DNA of 64,000 nt, taken from NCBI RefSeq assembly GCF_001522545.3, contig NC_031770.1, positions 14,249,115-14,313,114 of the forward strand, in the 5' to 3' direction. The position numbers and the translations under genes were made by a program. The stretch is from Parus major (taxonomy: Eukaryota > Chordata > Aves > Passeriformes > Paridae). Of this stretch, positions 1 through 12,800 are shown one piece after another. The notes under the pieces are model-generated. The model was given only the letters and a program-made list of their open reading frames with translations. It was not told where the DNA came from and ran no database searches. How positions within the stretch are numbered: the stretch's first letter is position 1; each line of letters begins with the position of its first letter.

Positions 1-112
1 TCTTCTTTACTGTAAGAGAGCACAATAAGCTGATCTATTCTACACACATTGTTTCACTCTTTTGGGGCAAATGACAATCTCAGTTTCCTCTGGCCTTAAA
101 CAGCTATTTCAA

Positions 113-150
<38 letters not shown>

Positions 151-844
151 CATGTGTAAACAAAATGTTACAGAAATGGCTTAAAACACTTTCACTGAAG
201 TAGCCCAATTCAGCTATTTGTGCTCTTTACCTCAAAATCCAAAGTGCCAGATACAAGCAGGAAAGGTTTCCACTGCTGCAGTCTAACAATGATCCCATTT
301 ACTTGGTGAATTTGTAAAAATCATTTCAAACCACAATTCCAATTAATTCTAGAGGGCTTAGAAAAGGAGTAATACATTACAGTAACTGCACAGCTTGCAC
401 AGCCAAAAAGTCTCCAAATTCATTTTTAAACTGTAATTAACAAGTAATGGAATGTACATGTGCTGATCATTACATGTAGAACTCAAAAACAGACACCTAC
501 TGCACCAATCCAAACTTGTTAATGCAGAAACATATTTGAAAATATACAAAATCTGAAGTTGTTACATGAAATCAAAACCTGGTTTTAAAAAGTGCACAGT
601 AAAAACTGAAGGTAATTACTATATAAATTATCCATAGTGGGTGTATTTCCTGTTTTAGAGCCAACATTAAGGTCTATTTTATCTGTTACAAGTTCTAAAT
701 ATTTTAAAAGCCATTTACAGCACCAATTCAGTTTTTACTAGACCCAATACCAGCCTCTGCTTCCTAGAACAAACAGGAACTGGATAATGAATGGTCACTA
801 TCTGCATCCTGTGCAGCAGCAGCTTCCAAAGACTCAGCTGTAAA
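1..844 (-). other. PPP1R21: Probable PPP1R21 3' UTR and 3' flank
   Basis: AT-rich sequence downstream of the PPP1R21 stop codon on the minus strand. No canonical AATAAA on the minus strand was found between the stop and the left edge. Weak AGTAAA variants occur near 734-739 and 5-10. The polyadenylation site may therefore lie outside the window or use a variant signal. No other gene is seen. Confidence 0.5.
115..144. repeat. (TA)n microsatellite
   Basis: A perfect TA dinucleotide run of about 15 units, followed by TACACATACATG. It lies in the region that would be 3' UTR of PPP1R21 (minus strand) or just beyond it. It is probably length-variable. Confidence 0.95.
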
Positions 845-874
845 CTATCGATTTTTGTTCTTTTTAGAATTTCC
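845..874 (-). CDS. PPP1R21: PPP1R21 coding exon 22 (last)
   Basis: Codes for GNSKKNKNR and a TAG stop (residues 772-780). The acceptor is TTCTTGTTGCAG. The lysine-rich tail matches the end of the family. Confidence 0.95.
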   Translation of the reverse strand, partial: GNSKKNKNR

Positions 875-3800
875 CTGCAACAAGAAACAAACAAAGAGAA
901 TATTATCAGGTAAGGAAATCTAAACAGGTAACATACAAAATCTGACGTCTGATAATTTATGCCTACAGCAAACAAATTTTCAGTCAGACTGAAAACACAG
1001 AGACCACAGAGGTCCACAGACCTCTAATTTTGACAGATTGTAATGTTTGCTCTGAAAATTCTTCTATTTCTATAAACACAACAGGGCCAAGTACCAAATA
1101 TCTCAAATAAGCAGAACAGTTCCTTACTATAACTGAAACCTGTGAAAGACATTTGAGAGACACCCCAAGACACTCAATTGTATTAATACCACTAACATTG
1201 TAAGGGCAGTGAAGCCAAGCCAAATCATAATGCACCTTCAGGTGCTACTCCAAATAAATTCTTATAGAATAAATGCATCAAATTAAATATAAATCCCCCA
1301 TCATATTGGGTTTTTTTTCCAAAATAAATTTTATTTGAATTAAGATTGTGCAGATTATTCCTAATTCAGAACAGAGTTTGTTCAACAGCTAGCCAACTCA
1401 CATTTGACCTGCAGTAATTCCACAAAGGAAATGCGGAGCTTAAAATAAAGTTTTGTGCAATAGTTACTTGCTGGCAATTCTCAGTCCTCCTATTTCCTGA
1501 AGATAACATTTGTTTTGAATCCAACCAACAACTCTCTCCAAGTGATAAGGGCTTTAACTGCATCATTTGGATTTCAACTGAATCTCCATTTGGTAACATT
1601 TGAAAACCTGTGTGGCTTCTGTTGTGATTCTGAGGTCCCTCAGACAGAGTACCAATTCAAGTCTTAGAAGTATGGCAAGTGAGAAACTCCAGAAAACATT
1701 TTATAAAAACATTAAGTGCTATGTTCAGTATGCAGCCAAGAGCTTCCTTCTGGAAACACAATGGATTATACACAACAAAGTAATTTTAAAGAATACAATG
1801 CCAAGTTAAAACATTCAGAAATCTGAAGAAAAGCAGGGGGAAGAGTTTAAAAAATAAAAATTACCATCATGGGATCTTTAATCAGAACATAGATTTATTA
1901 TTATTATTTTTATTTTTTTAATCCTTTGGTGACACTTGCTTCCATGCATCCCACAATTAAGGAGAATAATGATAATTTATTCATTTCACAGTCAGACAAG
2001 CAAAGGGCCAAGGCCTTCACAACATCTTTTCCTCCCCAGCAGCATCAGAATAGGATTTTAATCACTGGCTACTCAGAAAAGCAGACTTCTGTATTTTTCA
2101 TCATTAGGTAAATTAAAAACCTGTTTCTGATAAGTGGGTAGACTCCTTGCCTGGTAAAGAATTTAAGCTCACAGAAGAATACAAGTTGCAACTTTTTCAT
2201 TCCTACACGAGGGACAGATGAGCTAGAAAATGGAAATAAAACAGAGAAAGCTGCCAAGGACAGAGTATGCTGCAACCAAAAGGAGAAGGGACACTTCTAC
2301 CCAGAACTTAATTGCAACCACACAGCCTCACCAGCTGGATTTACAAATAGCTCTGGATTTACAAATAGCTCCATTTTCACCACATTTAAACAAAAAAATG
2401 GTGTGATCTGCCATCAGAAGATACACTTTGAGAACTTAATGTGAGGCAGTGACATGAAGAGCTTGTTCTTTCCCACACGTGTACTTAGCAAGAATTTTTT
2501 CTTCATTGGAACTTGAAGAAGGAAGTTTGGAGTTTTCTTTCCAGCTGGCTCAGTGTAAGAATTACAGCTCATGAACTGGTTTGTCCAAGGGCAGTACTGC
2601 AGGAACACCAAATGTAACCCTCACACCCCCAGCTGCAGCCAGGGCCCTGTGTCAGCACTGCCAGCTCACCTTACTGGTCATCTTTAGTGTATCAATCTCT
2701 TCCCTTTGCTTAGTCAAGGTTTCATTCATACTGCACAGATGGTCACTCATCATGCTTAACTGGTCCTCGTAGCTCCTCTTTGTTGTCATCAATTCATCCT
2801 AAGGGAAAAATAAAATAACCAGAGGCCCTGGCTCAGTATTAGTGATATTTGGCAAAGCAGCACACTTCCACCTCCACTTAGTAAGCTGCACTTTTGATGC
2901 TGAGTGTGTGCAATTCAGCTAAAAAAAAGCAAAAAACAAAAAACTAAGGAAGTCAACAGCTACTTTTCTTTTACCTTAAGTCTCATGCATGGTTTGTTCC
3001 CTTTATTTTTGTGTTGCTTCCTTTAGATTTCCCTGCCACACATACACACTTTTTATGGCTTACATACAAGAGTAAGAGCTAAGTTTTCCACCACTGTTTC
3101 CAGCCAGGAAACATGTTTATAGGGTTAAAGCATGGCCTGCAGAAGAACAGACATGGCATCCAAAGCTGAAGGAATCACCACTCCACACCTAGTTAGAGAG
3201 AGCTATGATCTCTCTGGAATTACAGAGACATGGGGGCATAGTGTGCATGACTAGAACACAGCAATGAAGGGATACACACACTTCAGGAAGGACAGAAGGG
3301 AAAAAATCTTGCTCTGTTTGAAGGAGTGGCTTGAAAATTATTAAGATCTCATAAGTAGGGATCACAGGAGAACAACAGAGCGATATGACAGGCATCTGCT
3401 GCAAGCAGATAAAGATCTCCCATGCACAGACCCTGATCTTCATTAGGGATTTTAATTACTCTGACACATCCTGGAAGGGCAGCAAGGTGGAACATAAGCA
3501 TCTGAGAAGTTTTCTTGAGTGTGGCAAAGAACTTCTTGGTACCAGTGATCAGTGGGACCAAGAGATGCTCTCTGCTGAACCTGTTACTTACAAATAAGGA
3601 AAAGCTGGTCAGGAATGTGAAAGCCAATGGCAGCCTTGGCTGCAGCTACCATGAGTTAGTGGAATTTAGGTTCCTGAGGGAAGCAAGATGAACAGTAGAA
3701 TTACAGCAACCCTAGTCCCAAGAAGAGTAGATGCTGGCTTCTTTCAAGGTCTGCTTGGAAAGGTCCCAGGTAAAACTGCCCTGGATGTTACAGGGGCCCA

Positions 3801-6800
3801 GGAAAGCTGAATGACCCAGAACACAACGAGGAACAATCCAATGCCTAAGACATGGAGTGACTGTGGCAGAAGACCAGCATGGATGTATAGGAAATATCCA
3901 CTTCCACAGCTTGATGTGAACTCTCTCCTCTCTGACCAAAGGAGGGGGACAAGTCACCTTCAGAGGACCCTTCCAACCTAAACAAGTCTATTACTCAGTA
4001 TTATGCAGACTACTAAATGTACAAAAGGTGTGTGCCTGCTATCTTTCCTAGAAAGTTTAATATGCAGTTGGAAATTAACATCTCATGCCGAGTTCAACAT
4101 AGATTGTGGAATTTCTTAAAGAAACAAATCAAAAAAAGTGTTTAAAAAGGATAGTCCATAGGCACAACAGTTTGAAGCTTCTAACATTATATTCACGGCC
4201 TGGTATGGAGCAAATTTCGGTACTTAGCATCACAGACAGATGAACAATAATGATATTATATAAATGTAAAGAAAACACAAAGGAATTTATGAATTGTGTA
4301 TTTATTTACACTTTATTGTACTACTGGTTCCTTTCTCAGCTGTGTGGAGGAGAAGAACAAAGGGACAGAACACTCACAGGATGGTGTAAGAGCTGATTTT
4401 TGTTAACAACAGCTTCTTAAAGATTAGCCCAAAACTATCTTTGCTTAATATTAAAGTACCTATATTAAAAAATACAAATCAATCCGGCATTTTTTAGAAC
4501 TTGCAGGCCAGGGTGCAAGAAAGGATTAAGAACTCCTTGTATCATCTGAAATCAGTCATACAACCACCCCTTTTGACATTACAACTATCTCATTTTCATG
4601 AAAATCCTTGATATCAAATGTGTCAAAACACACAGGTTTGGCCACTATAACCTTTCCTTGGAAGCATGTTCTACTTCAACTTTGTACCTGGGATTTAAAG
4701 TGGATGATTTAAGGCTCTTTTCTACATACCACTAGAGTTCCTATATTCCACAACTCAGGACTTAGTAATGGTATGGCCAGGCTAGATGGTTTTAATTTTT
4801 CTGCTCCAACTTTCCCATATACATGATTACAAAATCCATCTATTACCTTACAGAACAATTTACTTGCCTGTAATCTGGTGATGTTTTGACTGGCGAGCTT
4901 CAACTCTTCCGTGAGAGATTCCTTGGACTTCTCTGCCAGAGAAAGTCTTTTGGCAAGTGCTCGACACTACCAAGAACAGGACAGGGAGGGTACAAGGGAT
5001 CAAAGTCAGTTCCAGAGTATTGACTTGTGGCATCCTTAAGTAGTTGCTTTGGACTTTTTCATCTTTCTGTGATACTTGGATTTCAAGAAACTCAGAGCTT
5101 GTGTTCATTTTTAAATGCAGAGGCAATGGAATAGCTAACATTCAATGTTTCATTTTACAGAGCTATCATATTGCCAGTCCTCTAAATATCATATTTTTCC
5201 CGTAACTGCTACAAAACTTTTCATAAGTAAAAAGCAATACAAACTCACTTCACACAAGGCTCAAATACCACAGAAAATATGGTTCCTCCATACTACATCA
5301 TCTTCCATTAAAAAAAAATATTTAAGAGGATTTCCTCTGTTAACCTGGAGCTTTAGTTTATTCCACATTGTTTATTACACAAATCAAAACAGCCACCACC
5401 ACTTTCAAGAAAAGTTCCCTCATGACTTAAAATGAAAAGGAAACTATAGATACAATGGATCATCTTGTTCAGTCTTGCAGCATAAATTATGTCTAAGAAC
5501 CAATTTTCTCAGGAGAGCTGTTTCCATCACTTCATAATACACTCAAATATTTTTGAATGACATCAGCAACACTATAAAATTAAGTCAAAACTTCCTTGGT
5601 AACTAAAGCCAGCTGCTTCAGCTTATATGAACAAACCTATACATGACACACATATTTCTTAATACAGCCAAGACAAGGCTATCAAAGGATTTATTGAACA
5701 TAAAAAGTTCTTTTACAATATACGTTTTTATGTATGTTAGACCGCAATCAAAATTATTCCAGGAGCAGAGTTTTATAAAAAATTATGTTCCATATATTGA
5801 AACTCACTGTCATAGCACTTGCCTGTGGGAAGTTCAAAAAGAGATTTAGTGTCATTGCCTGCATGCTCACCTCAGCATGGAAGTGCACTGATTTGCTGTC
5901 AGCAAGCTGCAGGTGAGAGGTCAGTTCTGCTATCCTGGCCATGTAGTGAGTTTTTATCAGGTCTTCACGAGACTCAACATCTGGAGCCTGGCAAAGAAAA
6001 ATTTAAGCCATTTATGTTTAGTAGACTGAATACCTGAATCACAACATGGTCTCTATACAGACTTCTTTCTTCTTTCCTTCTGAGGCCTGGCTGCTCCACC
6101 AGTATCAAAGTATCAAATTTCCCAAACACAACAGACAAATTACAGCAGGCCACCCTGCAATTTGTCACTCTAATGGGGACTCTTCATGTCAGATTTCCTT
6201 ACATGACAAAGAGCTGACTGAAGAGGCAATAATTTAACTTGCTTTAATGTATCAAGTGTGTGATGAAGATAAAAATTCACTGCAGAAGTGAACAACTTTC
6301 ACCTACAGGAAAACTTACTGTCTTTTCCCAACAAGGAAGAATTCCTTCACATAACTTTATTACAGAAGCATACAAAAGTCTAACTTTTACTAATGTTGCA
6401 TGTTCCAAAAGTTTCTTTAGACATTCAAAATTAAAAAAAAGAAAATATAAAAAAGCCCAAGAACTCAGTAGTTTACAGACTAACCCACTGGAGTCAGCTT
6501 TGACATGATTTGTAATTATCTTCAAGTTCAGCACTGTGCAGAAGCCTTTGAGAACTTGTGTCAGTTATTATCTAGCCCCCTCCCCCTTTCAGAAAACAAG
6601 GAGGAGTGAATTACATTGCACCAGGTCCCTGTGATATCAGAAAAGGAAAAGCAGTCAGCCTTACTCTCAGAAGTCCCTGCTGAATCACGTGTTACACTAT
6701 AGCAGGGCTAAATAAAGAGTTAACCTTTAGTCTGAGGGCTGGTTCAAGGTTTGTTTCAGGGTGACCTCTGCTCTGTACCCAGGCACTGCAGCTAGGGTCT

Positions 6801-9800
6801 TTTATGCAGCTTGAGCCCTTCCTTGAGGGTTAAGAATTGAGGCTTGGAATGCAGTTTGGGCTATTGAGGCACAGACAGACCAGTGCCTTCTTCAAATTAC
6901 AGAGAGCAGACCCCTACTTCAGTTCACACCGCTCCAAAATGCTTACATGGGCCAAGTAACAGTTCAGTATCAGAAGAAGAAAATTAAGGAACACATGGAT
7001 TTGTGAAAAAATCAAATCAAATTTGTAGAAATTTGACCATTTAGTATATAAAGACTCCATGGTTGACTTGTGTCATTATACAGGGCTATTCTTGGTAATT
7101 ATACCTGTAGAATAAGTTTAGTAGAATCAGAATTGAATCATTTAACAGATGGACTTTAATAATGTTTAAAACAGATTACCTTTTCATTATCAGTAGTTAC
7201 AGTCAACATTCCAATCTAGAACAAGATAAAAAATACACTTAATGAGAACTGCAAAATAATAGATACCATTTGGTATGCATTTTGGTTTCAGTCATAGAAG
7301 TACTTTAAATTTAAACAATCTTGCAACCGTTCAAACTGAAATCAAACTTAAGTACTTCCACCTGCAACATAAACAAGAGTGGTTACATGAGTGCCTTAAA
7401 CAGAATTAAACCTGACACCAACTCTCAAAAATATATCTCCTGTCTTATGAGGTACACAAGGAAAAGGCAATAAAAGCAACAAGATGCAGCTGGGCTCGTA
7501 CAGTTATGCAACTGTTTGATCATATGAAACTAATTCAGAGCCACATTAGCACACTGAAACATTACTGGTCATGTTTAAGAGGAAGGAAAGCCAACCTGGA
7601 TGTCTTGAATACCTTCCAAATTCCTTCCTTTCCCCTCTGACTAGTAAGTACTGATAAAACTCTACAGGAGCAGTGTAAGCCAATACCTGGTTTCATGAAA
7701 GAATATCTTCATAATCAAAGGGGCTTTTTTCCCCCCTTGATCTCAACAGGACTAGAAATTTATGTTTATGGGAAATATTCATACAATATGTTGACCTGTG
7801 AGTAACATTGTCTTCAAATTCCTAAGGATTCAAATAGAGGATTAAAAACTTAAGATGCCAGTTTACTTCAAAATTGAGGATTTCAAAACAATCCACTGGT
7901 TATTTTTACCCTGGACCAGGTAAGTGGGGAGGACAAAAAAAAAAAAACAAACAAACAAAGAGAGAGCATTCTATTGAATGCTGAGTAGATTGATTATTTC
8001 TTACAGATGACATTCCTGTTAAAACCACTATGCCACTTCAGAAGTGGAAATCAGGGGAAAGGCCAGTTCATTTTAAATATGTACAGTAAACAGGAAAATG
8101 CCATTTACCAACCCAGAAGAGCAAGGAAAGAACACATGCTACATCCAAAAGCAATTGCTGAACCCAAACTAACCCTAATAAGTCTTCAAATCCATTTACA
8201 AACACTACCTGCCTACTTCAATTTGCTTTAACATACCTAGAGATGAATAAAAGTACTGGAAACATGGGCCCAACAGAGATACACACCACTTGCAAGGTTT
8301 CCTAACTATAGGCAAATCAGGAGGTTAACACCTGTTATTTCCCCCTCAGTGACACAAGTACAGAACTACAAAAATATCTTCACAATACTAAAGACAGCAA
8401 ACAAAGTCTCAAAACCTAAGAAGTGCCAAACTCTGCAGAAAGAATTTGCAAGCAGCTTTGCAAATACAAGGACCCCAAGAGTGAATGCTTTTCAATACAG
8501 TCAAAAGGCTTTCATTTTTAGTGTTCCACTGATCAAACAGCACTGCTACTAAAGAAAGTGGATTTTCTCTATTGAAGGGAAAGGTTACTTACCAGACTGG
8601 TGCTCTTAATAGGTTCCTTCAGACTCTTTTCTGTGGTTTCCTTCTTTTGTTCTGCTATATTTGGCAAAACTGAACGCTCCTGGATAGTTTCAGTTAAATG
8701 TCCAGTAAGAGAGTTCTTCAGTTTCTGGTTTTCTTTCTCTAGCTTTATTTTAGCTAGCTGGGCCTCCAACATCCAGTGCTCTTTTTCTTGTTCAAGTTTT
8801 GCAATTTTCTCCAAACTCTGCTGGACCTTTTGGAGTGAAAATTTACAGTCCAGGTTATTGAACCCAGGGAGGGAAAAAACCCCACACAGGAAATGTTTGA
8901 GGACAGTATTATTTTAAACCATTACATAAGTGAGGTAACAAAGTGCAGCAGGTAAACAACCACTGTTTTGAGCTGTGTGTTTAGCTGTGGTTGTCAAAAA
9001 TGGCCACACTATTTACTTAGTTTGAAACATGAAGAGCTCATAAAACTGGCAACATTGTACTAGGTGAAAAACCAAAGCAGGGAAGAATTTTATAGAAACT
9101 TGAAAGATGCATACCTGGCACTATCACTACCTTTTCTTATGCCAGAAAGACAAACTGTCCCCTCCCAGCTGTCCCACCTCACACAGACAGACCCACCCAC
9201 TTTGTCCAAGTAAGAAAAAAAATATAGAACAGAACACATCCATTCACTGCGTATTTCTGCTGAAATTCATTTCACTTAGAATATTGGCAACTCCAAAAAA
9301 AAAAAATCACCAAAGGATTTGCTTCTGTAACAGTTCAGTAAAAATGAGTTAAGCACAGGCTGAGTATACAAGCTAATAAAGAAATCTCATTATTATTTAG
9401 TTATTCATATGAAGCAATGGACAAATTGTGTCTGCTCTGCCCTTTAAAATACCATGTTACCCACCCCGCTTCACCTTCCAGAAAAAAATTACATATATAT
9501 GTATATGTACATATATATATGCATACTATAGATAGATACTCTAATTTATTACTCTAACTGAAAAGATAAATCACTGCTCTTAACTAGTGCTAATAATTCC
9601 TTTATAGTCCAAAAGAGGATTCAAATCAGTACATAACGTTAAAAATTAATCCTTCAGTATGCCTTATTCCTGTATTTATTTTGCATTTATTTTAATGATT
9701 AAAGATTACTTGACTTCTTGTATTTCCAATTGAAGATATCAATGGCATAATCCTGGCCTCTATATCTATCTACATGTACATTCCACAGATAACCCAGCCA

Positions 9801-12800
9801 GACAAGGAGTTTATTTCAAAACTCTACAAAACATCTACAGTCTAATGTTAAGGTTCAGCATATTCATGTATACCTACAAATGACCACAGACATAAATGTG
9901 AGACTTTGATACGAGTCTACCTTTACAAAATACGCTACCATATATGTTAGTACAATGTATACCACAATACCTGCTGTGCAAGACCTTCCCTGCTCTCTGT
10001 AGAACTCAGGAGAACTCTGCGATTGGACAAAGCCTCTTCATAAGGCACTGAATCTGCACAAGGCTGCAGAAGAATCAAAAAAAAACTTCTAAAAACATGT
10101 CACACACTAGATCAGAACAAGTATTTCTATTTTCATTTTCTTACTACTTTCCTTACTTTAGTAAAGGGAAAAATCTCTCACGTTCCAAGTGCTTACTGGG
10201 CAGTAGGAAAAAGCTCTCAAGAAATACTGCCCCAAAAGGTACAGTTGATTAAAAAAAAGTACCCAGAAAACTCCAAGTGTTTATTAATGACCAAAGGCAT
10301 CTTAAGGTCCTCTTCACAGACATTGCAGTGAAGTGATTTAGTAACAACTGCTAAGCACATTATGACTTAACTGTTAATTTTAATGGAGGCAACAGGGAGA
10401 TGTAACAGCATCCAACCCTTTGGTTCAGCACATTTTCTCCAGGGTACCTACTTTTTTTTTCCCTATGCCTCCCATTGAATACAAGTGTAAAAATATGGTT
10501 TCATTTGCTCTGTATTCCTGGTGAATACAGGAGGAAATTTAAATAAGTAGCCACCCTCTTCTCCTTGGAGTCTTGGCACAGAAATAATTAGTGGAAATGG
10601 GTAATGACACAATTGGCACATACCCTCAGTTGTGAGGGCAACTACACTCTCTAAAGTTCTCAGTAGCATTATTGCACTGAGGATTCCATTTCCTCAGCCA
10701 AAACCTGTCATTCAGAGAATCTCTTCCATTCCAAACACTGCAAATCCTCAGTTTGTGTTCTCCTTGGCATAACCAACTATCAACAGAACCACGCTCTCTC
10801 TGTGCAAGCATGCTGGCTGAACAAACCTTCTTCAAGGACTTCATGTAGGCAGCTGCCTTCTTCTTGTACTGCAGCATGCACTCAGCTGAGAGAGGGCTGA
10901 TGAACTCTGCTCCTCCCTTAGGGCCATAGCTCAACGAGGTGGTGAAGTGATCCAAGTTGTTGCTAAAGAACGAGGCCATCTACACACATCAAGAGAAGTG
11001 GTTCTTTGAATTAAGTTGACCAGAAGGATTCATTGGAGCAATTAGTTTTTCAAAAGATAAGTATTTAGTGAAACTGGACTTCTTAAAGGACTTGAAAAAA
11101 GCTACAGGCTCTTCCATGTGATTTAGACCTTCCTAGCACAAAGCATCCTCTACACAGTATCTGCTTTTATCACTCACTCAGTTGTTTTTAACTCACAACT
11201 TCAAAATAACTCAAGAATCAACCTTACACTGCAGATCATTAATACCAGAGGCACACAGAGATTTTCTAAATCATTCAGCTAATTTTATTTTTTTTTTTAA
11301 GAATCTTTACAAGTCATTGTTTGAAACAAATATAAGCGTTACCTTGCCTGCTCCATTTGTTAAAGCAGCAACAGAGGATAAAATACAGTCATTTGTAGTT
11401 ATGAGTTTCTGTGTGGCAGTTGGAACTTCCTGTTCTAAAGCAGCTTTCTGGCTATAGTGCTTGGAAATATCTGGAAAATGAAAAGCACATTTATGCCAAA
11501 TTAAGAATGCAAAACTTTTTGAAAGTCACTCACAAAAGCATCTTACCCTAAATATATTAATTTCAACAACACCAAAATTTAAAAAGAACCAAGTATTTAC
11601 CATGTAAGTACATTCTCACTGTGGCCTAATTAAAAAAAATAAATAATTGTCTGACAAGTGAACAATGTGCACCAATTTTAAAACAGAGTACTGTTGCTAC
11701 AGAATGGAGAAATCTCAGCTCATCACCACCACAAACTGTAAACTGAGGTATTCTTAAGAAGTTCAAAACTACTTGGGATTGAGAAAGAAGAGAGAGATCG
11801 AATATTCTCAAGTATGGGAGTGTGAGATATTAAGAGGAGCATTTCTGTTGAAAGCTAATGAATTCTACTGACAGTTTTTTTCACTAGCTCTATTTTTGGT
11901 ATTTCCTTTAAAGTGTACATTGGATTGACTTTACATTGTAGTGGCCATACAAAGGGGTAGAAAGTATTTTAAACTTATCTATGTTACAAAACTCTTGGCT
12001 TAGGGTGTCATTTTTTGTGAGGTACAATCTTTAGTATCCTTAATATCTCCTTTTTTTTCTTTAAAACAACGACTCTGCAAAATGGGGTAATACTATTATT
12101 GCTATTAAGAAAAAAAAAACCAATTTTGATTAAAATTATTAAAGCTTAATGTTTAAACAGCTGACTAGTAAAAATCCATCTCTGTGGATTATACTCTCCC
12201 CAGGAACAGCTACATAGTACTGAAATTCTAGGACATGCAGGAACCATTTTCCAGAACAAGCCAAGTTTCAAAAAGAACCCACGTTTCTTTGTAAGCTTTG
12301 GTTATATATTCATGTTAAAAATAGTCATCTCCCTAAAAATAGGAAGGAAAAATTCCACTTTGAAGGCAGGTACTAGGTCAGTGCTACATATGCAGGGGAA
12401 AATATGTACATTTCATAGCATTCCATTCTGTATGCTAGTTTCAGGAGAGCAATGAAGCTCAGAAAGTGACACTACTCAAGAAAATCTGGAGAGCCACAAT
12501 TAAATAATCCAGCAATTCTGAAGAACCAAGCTAACAGCATGGAGGAATGAAAACCACGCATGAATGTCTAAAACAAGCAGTTAATAAGTTTAGCTTTTCA
12601 CCTTGTAAAGGTAGAACAAACTAGATTCATCACATATGATACATTCAGCACTGTTAGAGAGAGAGTGCACATGTGCTATGCTAAACAAGAAAGAAGCAAA
12701 GCTGAAACAAGACAACATTCCCAACTCTCACCTTTTAAAATGTCATGGAATCCATGAAGACTTGCAGCAATGTTTGTAAACACAAAGTCATAATTTGTCC

